DNA of 64,000 nucleotides from Deltaproteobacteria bacterium. Lineage in GTDB: Bacteria; Myxococcota_A; UBA9160; UBA4427. Shown here in pieces: positions 34,428-44,080 of the stretch. Under the pieces are notes generated by a model. That model did not search any database and was not told the DNA's origin. It worked only from the letters and a program-made list of their open reading frames with translations. A program made the position numbers and the translations under genes. The stretch is taken from assembly GCA_029261835.1 (NCBI GenBank), contig JAJDAO010000103.1, forward strand, positions 1 through 64,000, read 5' to 3'. The stretch's first letter is position 1, and every line of letters begins with the position of its first letter.

Positions 34428-36887
34428 ATGGGGAAGATCAGAGCATACAAGCTCGCGGAAGAGCTGGGGATCGACAAGCAGGAGCTGGTCGACCAGGCGG
34501 CGGAGTTCGACATCGAGCTGAAGAGCGCGATGTCGGCTCTCGAGGACGAGCAGGCTGATCTGTTGCGCGAGAAGCTGGGTAAGCCGGCGAAGACAGCTCG
34601 AGACATGGAGGAGAGCCGTGTCGAGGGCAAGCGCGGGACGACCGTGCTGCGTCGACGCAAGCGGGCCACGGTCGTTGAGCCGCCCGCGGAAGAGGCACCG
34701 CCGCTCGAGGCCGTCCCGCAGCCGATCGCCCCTGTGGTAGGCGAAGTGGCGGCTGAGCCCCAGGTCGAGCCCGAGCCTGAGGTCGCAGCCGAGGTCGAGG
34801 AGTCGGTCGCAGAGCCCGAGGAGACCCCGAGCGAGCAGGCGGTGACCGCGGAGCGGCGTCCGGCAGCCGAGCAGAAGCCAGAGCCGGCTCAGCCGGCCGC
34901 CGACCGCAAGGGTCGCCAGCGCAAGCGCGTGCGCGAGGTCGTGAACCTGCAGGAGCAGGAGCAGTTTGCGCGGCAGATTACCGGCCGCGGCAACACATCT
35001 CGTCGAGTGATCCCGGTGGCGCCGCGGCAGGCGGTGAATCCGCGCCGCAAGCGCCGCGACAAGCTGGCCGTGCCCGCGGTCGCCAGGGCTGCTTCGGAGC
35101 AGAAGCGCGCCGTCAAGGTCGAGGGTGAGATCAGCGTCGGCGAATTGGCCAAGCTGGTTGGTGCCAAGGCGCCCGTGATCCAGGGCAAGCTGATGGCACT
35201 GGGCATCATGGTCTCCGTCAACCAGACGGTGAATATCGAGACTTGCCAGAAGCTGGCCGCCGAGCTCGGCTTCGAAGTGCAGGACATCGGCTTCAAGGAA
35301 GAGGAATTCCTCGAGCCCGCCGCCTCACCGGCCGAGTTGGCCGCAGGCGAGACGGCGGGAGCCGAGAATCTGCAGCCGCGTGCGCCGGTCATCACCGTGA
35401 TGGGGCACGTCGATCACGGCAAGACTTCGCTGTTGGATCAGATTCGCAAGACGAGAGTCAAGGTTGTCGACGGTGAGGCGGGTGGCATCACCCAGCACAT
35501 CGGGGCCTATCAGGTAGAGGTCAGCAACCATGATCTCACCTTCATCGACACACCGGGTCACGCGGCGTTCACCGCCATGCGAGCGCGAGGCGCGGCGGTG
35601 ACCGATATGGTGGTGTTGGTCGTGGCGGCCAACGACGGTGTCATGCCGCAGACCGTTGAAGCGATCGAACACGCTCAGGCTGCTGGCTGTCCGATCGTCG
35701 TTGCCATCAACAAGATTGATCTGGACGACGCGGACTCGAAGAAGACACGCCAGCGCTTGACGGAACACAACCTGGTGCCCGAGGACTTCGGTGGAGACGT
35801 GATCTGCGTCGACGTCTCAGCAAAGACGGGCGACGGGATCGATCAGCTCCTCGAGATGCTGGCACTGCAGGCCGAGGTGCTCGAGCTCAGAGCGGATCCG
35901 ACTCGCCGAGCCAGAGGCGTCGTGCTCGAAGCCCACCTCGACCGGGGAAGAGGCCCGGTGGCGACCGTGCTGATTCAGGACGGCACATTGGCGCGCGGTG
36001 ATACCATGGTGGTCGACACCGAAAGCGGTCGTGCTCGTCTGCTGGAGGATGCTTCTGGGGCGCGGGTCGACAAGGCGGGGCCCTCGGCGCCCGTGCAGGT
36101 GATCGGGCTCTCCGGCGTGCCGAGAGCCGGCGCACCCTTCTACGCCGTGGAGAGCGAGCGCGTTGCCAAGCAGATCACCAGCCACCGCGAAGATCAGGCT
36201 CGTTCCAGGCCGGCGCAGACGCCGCCCAGGCTCACGTTGGAGGAGTTCTTCGCACAAGCGGAGGGTGAGGGTCCGAAGGAGCTGAGCGTCGTACTCAAGG
36301 CCGACGTGCAGGGCACGTGCGAGGCGGTACGCGACTCGCTCGAGAAGCTCTCCACCGACGAAGTCAAGCTGAAGGTGTTGTCTTCCGGTGTTGGCGCCGT
36401 CAATGAGAGTGACGTGATGCTCGCCGCTGCGAGCAAAGCGGTTGTGATTGCCTTCCACGTCCGCCCGGATCCGTCCGCGCGCAGAGCGGCGGATGTCATT
36501 GGGGTCGATGTTCGCACGTACACGGTCATCATGGACCTGATCGATGAGGTCAAGTCCGCCATGGCGGGACTCCTGCCGCCGACCATCAAGGAACACCTCG
36601 TCGGTCGGGCCGAGGTCAGACAGACCTTCGCGATTCCCAAGATTGGGACCGTGGCGGGCTCTCTGGTGATGGAGGGCAAGGTGCTGCGCAGCGCTCAGTG
36701 CCGGCTCGTGCGAGATGGCGTGCAGCTCTACCAGGGCGCTGTCGGCTCGCTGAGGCGATTCAAGGAAGAGGCCAAGGAAGTTCAGAATGGCCTCGAGTGC
36801 GGCATCGGCATAGAGAACTACAACGACGTCAAGGTCGGCGATGTGATCGAGGTATTCGAGGTGGAGGAGGTGCCGGCCACCCTGTAG
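34428..36887 (+). CDS. infB: Translation initiation factor IF-2
   Basis: An 819-residue GTPase that places initiator tRNA. It has the short N-terminal IF2_N helix unit (MGKIRAYKLAEELGIDKQEL), a charged Pro/Glu/Ala linker, a second IF2_N-like unit (about 235-290), then the G domain from about residue 322: GHVDHGKTS, DTPGHAAF, NKID. Domains II, III and the C-terminal initiator-tRNA-binding domain follow (KIGTVAGSLVMEGKV). ATG at 34428 after GGGAGTTC; 18 bases after nusA. Confidence 0.95.
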   Translation: MGKIRAYKLAEELGIDKQELVDQAAEFDIELKSAMSALEDEQADLLREKLGKPAKTARDMEESRVEGKRGTTVLRRRKRATVVEPPAEEAPPLEAVPQPIAPVVGEVAAEPQVEPEPEVAAEVEESVAEPEETPSEQAVTAERRPAAEQKPEPAQPAADRKGRQRKRVREVVNLQEQEQFARQITGRGNTSRRVIPVAPRQAVNPRRKRRDKLAVPAVARAASEQKRAVKVEGEISVGELAKLVGAKAPVIQGKLMALGIMVSVNQTVNIETCQKLAAELGFEVQDIGFKEEEFLEPAASPAELAAGETAGAENLQPRAPVITVMGHVDHGKTSLLDQIRKTRVKVVDGEAGGITQHIGAYQVEVSNHDLTFIDTPGHAAFTAMRARGAAVTDMVVLVVAANDGVMPQTVEAIEHAQAAGCPIVVAINKIDLDDADSKKTRQRLTEHNLVPEDFGGDVICVDVSAKTGDGIDQLLEMLALQAEVLELRADPTRRARGVVLEAHLDRGRGPVATVLIQDGTLARGDTMVVDTESGRARLLEDASGARVDKAGPSAPVQVIGLSGVPRAGAPFYAVESERVAKQITSHREDQARSRPAQTPPRLTLEEFFAQAEGEGPKELSVVLKADVQGTCEAVRDSLEKLSTDEVKLKVLSSGVGAVNESDVMLAAASKAVVIAFHVRPDPSARRAADVIGVDVRTYTVIMDLIDEVKSAMAGLLPPTIKEHLVGRAEVRQTFAIPKIGTVAGSLVMEGKVLRSAQCRLVRDGVQLYQGAVGSLRRFKEEAKEVQNGLECGIGIENYNDVKVGDVIEVFEVEEVPATL

Positions 36888-36891
36888 AGCG

Positions 36892-37260
36892 ATGGCAGGA
36901 CGAGACTCCATGATCGTCGGTGCGGCCCTCGTCGAGCTTCATGTCCACGGCTCGAGATCACTGAAGCAGAAGCGCGGCGTCGTGAGGTCCATCACGCAGC
37001 GGGTACGCGACCGCTTCAACGTTTCCGTCGCCGAGGTCGGGGGACAGGATACCTGGCAGCGGGCGGTGCTCGGCATCAGTGCGGCTGGCTGCGAGGCCGC
37101 CCGGGTGCGGCGTTCGCTCGAGGGGGTAGTCGACTTCATCGAGGGGCTTCATCTGGCCGAGGTTCGAGCCTCCGACGTCGAAATCCTGACACTGCCGCAC
37201 GAAGCCGTCGCCGACGTCGACGTCGATGGCGGCGAGCCATTGCCCTGGGAGGAGGAGTGA
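36892..37260 (+). CDS. ylxP: DUF503 family protein, YlxP-like
   Basis: A 122-residue small protein; the DUF503 core is MIVGAALVELHVHGSRSLKQKRGVVRSI through VAEVGGQDTWQRAVLGIS. The family sits between infB and rbfA in many bacteria; a role in ribosome biogenesis is suspected from context but not established. Starts four bases after infB and overlaps rbfA by GTGA. An ATG six codons later (36910) is an alternative start. Confidence 0.85.
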   Translation: MAGRDSMIVGAALVELHVHGSRSLKQKRGVVRSITQRVRDRFNVSVAEVGGQDTWQRAVLGISAAGCEAARVRRSLEGVVDFIEGLHLAEVRASDVEILTLPHEAVADVDVDGGEPLPWEEE

Positions 37261-37652
37261 ACGTGTCGCTTCGCGCCGGCCGGATTTCGGAGCAGATTCG
37301 CGGCGAGATCGCCCGCCTTCTGCGAGAAGAGACCAGCGACCCGCGAATTGGCCTGCTGACGATTACCCGCGTGAAGGTGAGCGCGGATCTCGGTGAGGCG
37401 ATCGTGTTCTGGAGTCCGCTGGACGTGAATGGCGATGTGGACATCGAACAGATGGCGGAGGGACTCCTGTCCGCCACCGGCTTCGTGCGTGGTCGCTTGG
37501 CGCGGAGTCTCGAGCTGCGGCGCATGCCGGCCCTTCAGTTTCGTTACGACCCGTCGATCGAGCATGGCAGCCGCACGCTGGCGCTGCTCCGCTCACTGAA
37601 CGATGGCGCGACGGACGAGTCGAGAGACGAGCAGGATGGCGAAGAGGCGTAG
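37257..37652 (+). CDS. rbfA: Ribosome-binding factor A
   Basis: A 131-residue KH-like protein for 16S rRNA 5'-end maturation. RISEQIRGEIARLLREE at the start, DPRIGLLTITRVKVSADLGEA, and the RMPALQFRYDPSIEHGSR segment are conserved. GTG start overlapping the previous stop codon. Overlaps the truB start. Confidence 0.93.
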   Translation: MNVSLRAGRISEQIRGEIARLLREETSDPRIGLLTITRVKVSADLGEAIVFWSPLDVNGDVDIEQMAEGLLSATGFVRGRLARSLELRRMPALQFRYDPSIEHGSRTLALLRSLNDGATDESRDEQDGEEA

Positions 37653-38571
37653 GAGAAAGACATCGGATCGGCCGGGGCCGGCCGGGTTTCTCGTGGTCGA
37701 CAAGCCGGCGGGATACACCTCGCACGACGTCGTGGAGGCGGCTCGTCAGTGGCTCGGCATCCGGCGCGTCGGGCACCTCGGCACGCTCGATCCGCAGGCG
37801 ACCGGCGTCTTGCCCTTGGCAGTGCGCGCTGCCACCAAGCTCGTGCCCTTCTTTCAGGGGGGAGACAAGTACTACGTGGGAACGGTGCGCCTGGGCATCG
37901 AGACCGACACCCTGGATGGTGAGGGTGAGGTGCTGAGGCGCCACGACGGATCTCTTCCCGACGAGGAGTCTGTGCGCCGCGAGCTGGCGACCTTCGTTGG
38001 AGATATCGAGCAGGTCCCCCCGATGTACAGCGCGGTCAAGCACGGCGGTGTGCCCTTGCACCGCCTGGCACGCAAGGGCGAGGAAGTGGAGCGCGCTCCC
38101 AAGAAGGTTCATATCGAGCGGCTGGAGATGGTGCGTTTCTCGCCCCCCGACGTCGAGATTTCGGTCGAGTGTGGCGCGGGAACCTATGTTCGCAGTCTGG
38201 CCTCAGACCTCGGCCGGCAGCTCGGCTGTGGCGGCTATCTCGCGAGCTTGCGCCGTTTGCGCAGTGCTCCGTTCGATCTCGAGCAGGCACTCGTGATCGA
38301 CGATTGCGAGCGCGCCGCCGCCGAAGGACGGCTCGACGCGATGATGATTCCTCCCGAGGTGGCGCTGGGCTTTCCCGTCGTCAGGCTGGCCGAGCCAGCC
38401 ATTCGGCGGATCGTGAGCGGAGGCGACATTTCCCCGGGGTCCCTCGATCGCGCGAAGCCGGGCACGCGAGTGACCGCGTTGGGTCCGACGGGTGGCATGA
38501 TCGCGGTCTTGGAAATCCGGGCGGATCGCCGCCTGTGGCCTGTACGTGTACTGCCGACCGCTGTCGGGTGA
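37636..38571 (+). CDS. truB: tRNA pseudouridine-55 synthase TruB
   Basis: Makes pseudouridine 55 in the T loop of tRNAs. Catalytic D52 lies in RVGHLGTLDPQATGVL; also GFLVVDKPAGYTSHD, PPMYSAVKHGGVPLHRLAR and GTYVRSLASDLG. A C-terminal PUA-like region follows. ATG at 37636 (311 residues) is preferred to 37603, which would add 11 residues and overlap rbfA more; the start here has AGCAGG before it. Confidence 0.94.
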   Translation: MAKRRRRKTSDRPGPAGFLVVDKPAGYTSHDVVEAARQWLGIRRVGHLGTLDPQATGVLPLAVRAATKLVPFFQGGDKYYVGTVRLGIETDTLDGEGEVLRRHDGSLPDEESVRRELATFVGDIEQVPPMYSAVKHGGVPLHRLARKGEEVERAPKKVHIERLEMVRFSPPDVEISVECGAGTYVRSLASDLGRQLGCGGYLASLRRLRSAPFDLEQALVIDDCERAAAEGRLDAMMIPPEVALGFPVVRLAEPAIRRIVSGGDISPGSLDRAKPGTRVTALGPTGGMIAVLEIRADRRLWPVRVLPTAVG

Positions 38572-38787
38572 GGTGGCCATTGCGGCGCCCGCGGGTGTCT
38601 GCCAAACTCCCGCGAATCCGGATGCCCCGTGGCATCCGCGCCTTGCCGTGCCTTGAGATCCGTCGCGCGGGCCGAACTGAGATGAGTCTGCCCGTTCCGA
38701 AGCCGTGCGGCACGTGTGTCTGTCTTCCGGCGTAGATGATCACGAAGAGAGCGACTACATGACGAACGAATCCGAGAGGGAAGGACA

Positions 38788-39054
38788 TTGATTTCGGGCG
38801 AGACCAAGAAGGGTGTGCTCGAAGAATATGGCCAGCACGCGACCGACACAGGTTCGGCCGAGGTGCAGGTCGCGCTCCTCACGGAGCGGCTGAGCGAGCT
38901 ATCAGAGCACTTCAAGCTACACAAGAAGGACCACCACTCCCGGCGTGGGCTGATGAGGATCGTCAGCAGGCGTCGGCGGCTGCTTAACTACCTGAAGCGA
39001 ACTCACTTTGATCGCTATCAGAAGCTGATCGCGGGCTTGGGCCTGCGGCGTTAG
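38788..39054 (+). CDS. rpsO: 30S ribosomal protein S15
   Basis: An 88-residue primary 16S rRNA binder of normal length. DTGSAEVQVALLTERLSELSEH, HKKDHHSRRGLMRIVSRRRRLLNYL are the conserved segments. TTG start with GGGAAGGA upstream. Sits between truB and pnp as in many bacteria. Confidence 0.95.
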   Translation: MISGETKKGVLEEYGQHATDTGSAEVQVALLTERLSELSEHFKLHKKDHHSRRGLMRIVSRRRRLLNYLKRTHFDRYQKLIAGLGLRR

Positions 39055-39333
39055 CAGGTTGGAATGGGCGGCTGGCAAGAGGCTCGCTCGCTCGTTTCGA
39101 CGACAACATCGCTCGTCCACGAGTGTGTGACGGGTGCCATGATAATCAAGGGCGGTACGAGTCGTGCGTGCCGCGATGGGATGCGGGAGTCGGTCATACG
39201 CGAATATGCGATTCGAAACCGCTCTTCGCGCATGGGTGATCCTGCATTCCACCGTGAGTTCTCCTCCGTATCGCCCGCTGGTGCATCCGGCCTCTGACTC
39301 TATCTGTTCGGGCCGGAGAGGAGATCCACTGTA
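39055..39333. other. rpsO-pnp intergenic region / long pnp leader
   Basis: About 280 bases without a gene. It holds GATAAT (39141-39146), a good -10 match, but no convincing -35 upstream, and a short hairpin CGAAT-ATGCG-ATTCG around 39205. In enterobacteria the pnp leader is cut by RNase III and PNPase; a similar role here is only an analogy. Confidence 0.35.
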
Positions 39334-41520
39334 ATGCCCTATTGGTTTGAACCGACGACCGTGTCCATCGACTTGGGCGGTCGCACGATGACGATCGAAA
39401 CCGGTCGCATCGCAAAGCAGGCTGCGGGAGCCGCCCTCGTCACATTTGGTGACACGGCCGTGCTCGTGACCGCAGTCCACTCATCACCCCGGCCTGGTAT
39501 CAACTTCTTTCCCCTGACCGTGGACTTCGTCGAGAAGTTTGCGGCTGCGGGCAAGATTCCGGGTGGCTTCTTCAAGCGCGAAGCGCGTCTCTCGGATCGA
39601 GAGGTCCTCGTCTCCCGCTTCATCGACCGCTCGATCCGCCCGCTATTCGCAGACGGCTACAACGACGAGACCCAGATCACGGCCACGGTGCTCTCCTCCG
39701 AGCCGGACTGCTCGGCCGACATGTGCGCCTTCGTAGGTGCCTCCGCGGCGCTGAGCATTTCAGAAATCCCCTTCCTCGGTCCGATTGGTGCGGTACGCAT
39801 CGGTCGTGTCGAGGGAGAGTTCGTCATCAACCCCACGCCCGAGCAGCTCGAGACAAGCGACATGGAGCTGATCGTGGCCGGGACCCGCGGCTCCATCGTG
39901 ATGGTCGAAGGTGGGGCCAAGCAGCTCTCCGAGGCCGACATGCTGGCCGCTGTGAGGCACGCCCACGGCGAGATCCTGACGATCATCGATCGCATCGAGA
40001 ATCTGCGGGAGAAGGTTGGCAAAGAGAAGATCGTGTTGCCTGACCCCGAGGACATCTCCGAGCTCCAGTCGGAGATCCGGGGCAAGACCGAGCAGAGGCT
40101 GGCCGAGGCTTTTCAGATTCGCGCCAAGAAGGAACGTGGCGCGGCCGTAAAGGCCATCGAGACGGAAGTCGCAAATGAGTACGTTGCGGAGTACAGCGCA
40201 CAGAAGGTCCAGCTCGAGAGCCTGACGGACTGGGAGGAGCGCCGCACCGGCCTGGCCAAGCTGCGCGGGCAGGTCAACAGCACGCTGCACGATCTCGGTG
40301 CCGAGCTGATGCGCAACCGCGTTCTCGATACCGGTGAGCGGATCGATGGCCGTAGCAGTACCGAGATTCGCCCCATCGCGTGCGAAGTGCGGCCGGTTTC
40401 GCGGCCGCACGGCGTCGCGCTGTTCACGCGAGGTGAGACTCAGGCGATCGTGACCGCGACACTCGGCAGTGGCTTCGACGAGCAGACCATCGACGGCATG
40501 ATCGGACGGTTCAAGAAGACGTTCATGCTGCACTACAACTTCCCACCGTTCTCGGTGGGGGAGGCAAGACCCCTGCGCGGTCCCGCACGGCGAGAAGTCG
40601 GGCACGGCCATCTGGCCGAGCGCGCCATCCTGCCGGTCTTGCCAGAGCATGAGGACTTCCCGTACACGATTCGGGTCGTGAGTGAGACCCTGGAATCCAA
40701 CGGGTCTTCTTCGATGGCCGCGGTATGCGGCTCGACGCTGGCGCTTCTCGATTCCGGTGTTCCGATCAAGGCGCCGGTCGCGGGCATTGCCATGGGTTTG
40801 ATCACCGACGGTCAGCGCACCGTCATTCTGTCGGACATTCTCGGAGACGAGGATCATCTGGGCGACATGGACTTCAAGGTCGCGGGCACACGAGATGGTG
40901 TTACGGCGCTCCAGATGGACATCAAGGTCAAGCAGATCGATTGGGAGATCCTGGAGACGGCTCTCGGACAGGCGCGAGACGGCCGGCTTCATATTCTCGA
41001 CCGGATGAGCGAGGAGACCGCCGAGGATCTCGATGGTCTCCGGCCGCGTGAGGAGATGCACGAGCATGCGCCTCGGCTCGAGGTGCTCTTCATCAAGCCC
41101 GATCGCATTCGCGACATCATTGGCCCAGGTGGCAAGGTGATTCGCGCCATTCAGGAGACGACGGGTGCCAAGATCGATGTCGAAGATTCTGGCAGAGTTG
41201 CGGTCTTCGGTCCGAACTCGGACGCCGTTGCGCAAGCGTTGGCCATGGTGCAGGAGCTCACCCAGGAGGCAGAGATCGGCAAGATCTACCTCGCCAAGGT
41301 GAGGCGGGTGGCGGACTTCGGCGCCTTCGCGGAGATCTTCCCGGGCACGGACGGACTCATCCATATCAGCCATCTCGCTGAGGGGCGGGTCGAGAACGTT
41401 ACCGACATCGTCTCGGAGGGCGATGAGGTGCTAGCCAAGTGCATCGACATCGATCCGGCTGGTCGCATCCGACTTTCGCGCAAGGAGGCATTGGCGGAAG
41501 TCGCCGACACCGACCAGTGA
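39334..41520 (+). CDS. pnp: Polyribonucleotide nucleotidyltransferase (PNPase)
   Basis: A 728-residue phosphorolytic 3'-5' exoribonuclease. Two RNase PH domains are visible (FFPLTVDFVEKFAAAGKIPGG...; second with RSSTEIRPI, FTRGETQAIVTATLGS), then KH (FIKPDRIRDIIGPGGKVIRAI) and S1 (KVRRVADFGAFAEIFPGTDGLIHIS) domains. ATG at 39334 preceded by GAGAGGAGA. Forms trimers; component of the RNA degradosome in many bacteria. Confidence 0.96.
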   Translation: MPYWFEPTTVSIDLGGRTMTIETGRIAKQAAGAALVTFGDTAVLVTAVHSSPRPGINFFPLTVDFVEKFAAAGKIPGGFFKREARLSDREVLVSRFIDRSIRPLFADGYNDETQITATVLSSEPDCSADMCAFVGASAALSISEIPFLGPIGAVRIGRVEGEFVINPTPEQLETSDMELIVAGTRGSIVMVEGGAKQLSEADMLAAVRHAHGEILTIIDRIENLREKVGKEKIVLPDPEDISELQSEIRGKTEQRLAEAFQIRAKKERGAAVKAIETEVANEYVAEYSAQKVQLESLTDWEERRTGLAKLRGQVNSTLHDLGAELMRNRVLDTGERIDGRSSTEIRPIACEVRPVSRPHGVALFTRGETQAIVTATLGSGFDEQTIDGMIGRFKKTFMLHYNFPPFSVGEARPLRGPARREVGHGHLAERAILPVLPEHEDFPYTIRVVSETLESNGSSSMAAVCGSTLALLDSGVPIKAPVAGIAMGLITDGQRTVILSDILGDEDHLGDMDFKVAGTRDGVTALQMDIKVKQIDWEILETALGQARDGRLHILDRMSEETAEDLDGLRPREEMHEHAPRLEVLFIKPDRIRDIIGPGGKVIRAIQETTGAKIDVEDSGRVAVFGPNSDAVAQALAMVQELTQEAEIGKIYLAKVRRVADFGAFAEIFPGTDGLIHISHLAEGRVENVTDIVSEGDEVLAKCIDIDPAGRIRLSRKEALAEVADTDQ

Positions 41521-41996
41521 AGAGTGCCAGCGAAGAGGGCGTCGGCTCGCCCCCAATCTGTGTTCGGCTTGCGCGCCAGCCAGGTGGCGGGGGGCTGCCG
41601 CTGCCCGAGCCCGCCACCTTGGGCTCCGCCGGCGTCGACCTTCGGGCCGCCATAGAAGAAGACCTGCTGATCGAGCCCGGCGCGCGCGTACTCGTTCCCT
41701 CCGGCTTCGCCATCGAGCTGCCCGAAGGTTTCGAGGGGCAGGTGCGGCCTCGCAGCGGCCTGGCCCTACGCCATGGCATTAGCATTCCCAACGCGCCCGG
41801 TACGATTGATTCCGACTATCGGGGCGAGATCAAGGTGATTCTGATGAACGCCGGCAGTGAACCGTTCCGCGTGTCGCGCGGCGATCGCATCGCCCAGCTC
41901 GTGGTGGCTCCGGTGCAGCGTGCCATTTGGCGGGAAGTCGACGGTTTGGTCGACACGGGGCGGGGTGACGGCGGGTTCGGTCACACCGGCAGGTAG
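41517..41996 (+). CDS. dut: dUTP diphosphatase (trimeric dUTPase)
   Basis: Hydrolyses dUTP to dUMP, keeping uracil out of DNA and feeding dTMP synthesis. All five family motifs are present: GSAGVDLRAA, RPRSGLALRHG, NAPGTIDSDYRGEIKV (catalytic aspartate), RGDRIAQLVV, and C-terminal GRGDGGFGHTG. The GTG at 41517 overlaps the pnp stop (GTGA) and gives 159 residues, the usual size. The open frame upstream lies inside pnp and is discarded. Confidence 0.93.
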   Translation: MKSASEEGVGSPPICVRLARQPGGGGLPLPEPATLGSAGVDLRAAIEEDLLIEPGARVLVPSGFAIELPEGFEGQVRPRSGLALRHGISIPNAPGTIDSDYRGEIKVILMNAGSEPFRVSRGDRIAQLVVAPVQRAIWREVDGLVDTGRGDGGFGHTGR

Positions 41997-42042
41997 CGGC
42001 GAACGGGCATCCGTCGGGGACCCGAGTTAACGTAGGATCGTC

Positions 42043-43059
42043 GTGAGCGCGGACAGATCCGATCAGCCTTCAGAGCCGCCGGGAGCGGGCGGCGCGGTGC
42101 ACCGCGCCGAGCCGTTGCACCCGCTTCCGCCCACGCCGTGCCCGGAGCCGCCGGTGAAGAAGGGGCGCAGCGATCTTGGCCTGCGTCTGATTACCGCCGC
42201 CGTTCTGATCCCCGCGGTGATCTACATCATCGCACAGGGGGGCTATCTGTATCTGGCGACGGTGCTGGCCTTCGGTCTGCTCGCCCAGAGCGAGTTCTAC
42301 CGCCTGATCGAAGACAAGGGTGCTCGCCCACTGAAGGGGTTGGGGCTGAGCTTCGGTGCCGCCGTGATCTGCGTTGCCTACGTCGGCAGCGAGTACTTCG
42401 CCATGTTGCTGATGACTGCGTCGCTCTTGGTGCTGATGGTGGCACAGCTGCGCAAAGCGCAGATTACCGAAGCTCTCGCCAGCATCTCCGGCACTTTCTT
42501 CGGTGTCTTCTATGTGGCCTGGTTGCTCTCGCATGCAGTTCTGCTCCGTTTCTTCTACCAAGCGGCCCAGTCTCACTACGATTCGGCACAGCTCTTCAGC
42601 TTGGGACTCGATCCCGAGTCCGGCATCTTCTTCATGGTCTACGCGCTCACGGTGGTCGTGAACTGTGACGCGGGCGCCTACTTCGCCGGACGAGCGTGGG
42701 GACGCCGCAAGCTGGCGCCAGAGATTAGTCCCAATAAGAGTGTCGAGGGTGCCATCGGTGGCGTGGTCTGGGGGACTATCGCCGGGCTGGTTGTCAAAGC
42801 AGTCTTCGATTTCTTCTGGCCCGGGCTCTCGGCAGCCCTGCCATGGGATGTCGCCATTCCGTTCGGTGTGGTTCTCTGTATTGTCGGAATCATCGGCGAC
42901 CTGGTCGAGTCGCTGCTCAAGCGGGATGCGGATGTCAAGGACACCGGTGCCTTGCTGCCCGGTATGGGGGGCGTCCTGGATCGCATCGACGCGCCGCTGC
43001 TCGCGCTGCCCGTCACCTACTACATGCTGCTCGGTTACGCCTATATGCGCGTAGGCTGA
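42043..43059 (+). CDS. cdsA: Phosphatidate cytidylyltransferase CdsA
   Basis: Makes CDP-diacylglycerol, the precursor of all phospholipids. A polytopic membrane protein (338 residues) with about seven to eight hydrophobic spans from residue 48 on and the C-terminal family signature SLLKRDADVKDTGALLPGMGG followed by DRIDAPL. The first 40 residues are a Pro-rich cytosolic extension. GTG start at 42043 with a weak ribosome binding site; a later start near residue 39 cannot be excluded. The downstream consumer pgsA is at 56.6 kb. Confidence 0.92.
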   Translation: MSADRSDQPSEPPGAGGAVHRAEPLHPLPPTPCPEPPVKKGRSDLGLRLITAAVLIPAVIYIIAQGGYLYLATVLAFGLLAQSEFYRLIEDKGARPLKGLGLSFGAAVICVAYVGSEYFAMLLMTASLLVLMVAQLRKAQITEALASISGTFFGVFYVAWLLSHAVLLRFFYQAAQSHYDSAQLFSLGLDPESGIFFMVYALTVVVNCDAGAYFAGRAWGRRKLAPEISPNKSVEGAIGGVVWGTIAGLVVKAVFDFFWPGLSAALPWDVAIPFGVVLCIVGIIGDLVESLLKRDADVKDTGALLPGMGGVLDRIDAPLLALPVTYYMLLGYAYMRVG

Positions 43060-43074
43060 TGCGCGTGGGCTGAG

Positions 43075-43096
43075 GCCGTCCGAGTCGCAGGACGGC
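43075..43096. terminator. Hairpin between convergent cdsA and purC
   Basis: GCCGTCC and GGACGGC form a perfect 7-bp stem around an 8-base loop, placed between the two convergent stop codons. There is no strong T-run, so termination is inferred from position. Confidence 0.4.
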
Positions 43097-43117
43097 AACC
43101 TTCCCCCGTGATGCAGG

Positions 43118-44080
43118 CTAGATCTCCAGGTTGCGCCGGATCCGCGTGATGGGGTTCTCGGTGTCGGGCTCGAAGCGGACGCCGCTGACCTGCTCGAAGG
43201 CCTGGATGTAGCGGCGGGCAGCTTCACAGCGGACCTCGTCCGACAGTGGCGGCGGCGGTCCGTCGCCCTTGTAGCCCTGCTCACCGAGCCACAGACGGAT
43301 GTACTCCTTGTCGATTGCCGCCGGATCCTCGCCCTGAGACATGGCGCCCTCGTAGCTGTCGGCGTACCAGTAGCGTGATGAATCCGGCGTGTGGATCTCG
43401 TCGATCACCACGAGCTGTCCCTGGTCATCGAGCCCCAGCTCGTACTTCGTGTCGACCAGGATCAGCCCCCGCTCCTTCGCGAAGTGGGAGCCGGCCTCGA
43501 ACAGCGCTCGGGTCATGCGGTCGGCTGCGTCATAGAGATCCTCGCTCATTACGCCGCTCTCGACGATTTCGGCTCGGGATGTGAGCGCGTCGTGGGCGCC
43601 GAGCTCCGCCTTGGTCGTGGGCGTGAGAAGCGGTTCCGGCAGTTTCTCGTGTCGGCGCAGACCGTCGGGCAAGCGGTGGCCGCAGTAGACGCGCTCACCG
43701 CTCTCGTAGCTCGTCCAGATAGCGGTCTTGGTAGATCCCGTCAGGTAGGCGCGGCAGACGAACTCCACCGGCAGGAGCCGGCACTCGCGCACGATCGAGA
43801 CTGTCGGGTCGGGCACGTCGATCAGATGGTTGGGGGCCACGTCGGCCAAACGGTTGAACCAGAAGGCCGCCATCTGGTTCAGCACCTGACCCTTGAACGG
43901 GATGGTGCCGACGACCACGTCGAAGCAGCTCACGCGGTCCGAGACCACGATCGTGCGCCGCCCGTCCTTGACGTAGCTGTCGCGGACCTTGCCGACCCGC
44001 TTCTCCCCGAGACCGACGAAGTCGGTCTGATCCAGTGTGCTGGTGCAGGCCTCTGAGAGAAGCTCGGGGTCGATGGTCAT
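43118..44080 (-). CDS. purC: SAICAR synthase PurC
   Basis: Joins CAIR and aspartate in purine synthesis. A 320-residue protein: GEKRVGKVRDSYV, VVSDRVSCFDVVV, ECRLLPVEFVCRAYLTGS, LVDTKYELG, VIDEIHTPDSSRYW are all conserved. Length matches the longer (yeast-like) PurC type. The ATG at 44080 is the natural start; the same frame is open for another 333 codons upstream but only by chance. Own promoter at 44120-44148. Confidence 0.94.
   Translation of the reverse strand: MTIDPELLSEACTSTLDQTDFVGLGEKRVGKVRDSYVKDGRRTIVVSDRVSCFDVVVGTIPFKGQVLNQMAAFWFNRLADVAPNHLIDVPDPTVSIVRECRLLPVEFVCRAYLTGSTKTAIWTSYESGERVYCGHRLPDGLRRHEKLPEPLLTPTTKAELGAHDALTSRAEIVESGVMSEDLYDAADRMTRALFEAGSHFAKERGLILVDTKYELGLDDQGQLVVIDEIHTPDSSRYWYADSYEGAMSQGEDPAAIDKEYIRLWLGEQGYKGDGPPPPLSDEVRCEAARRYIQAFEQVSGVRFEPDTENPITRIRRNLEI

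Noticed and set aside
39760..41373. 537-codon minus-strand frame
   Set aside because: Antisense to pnp.
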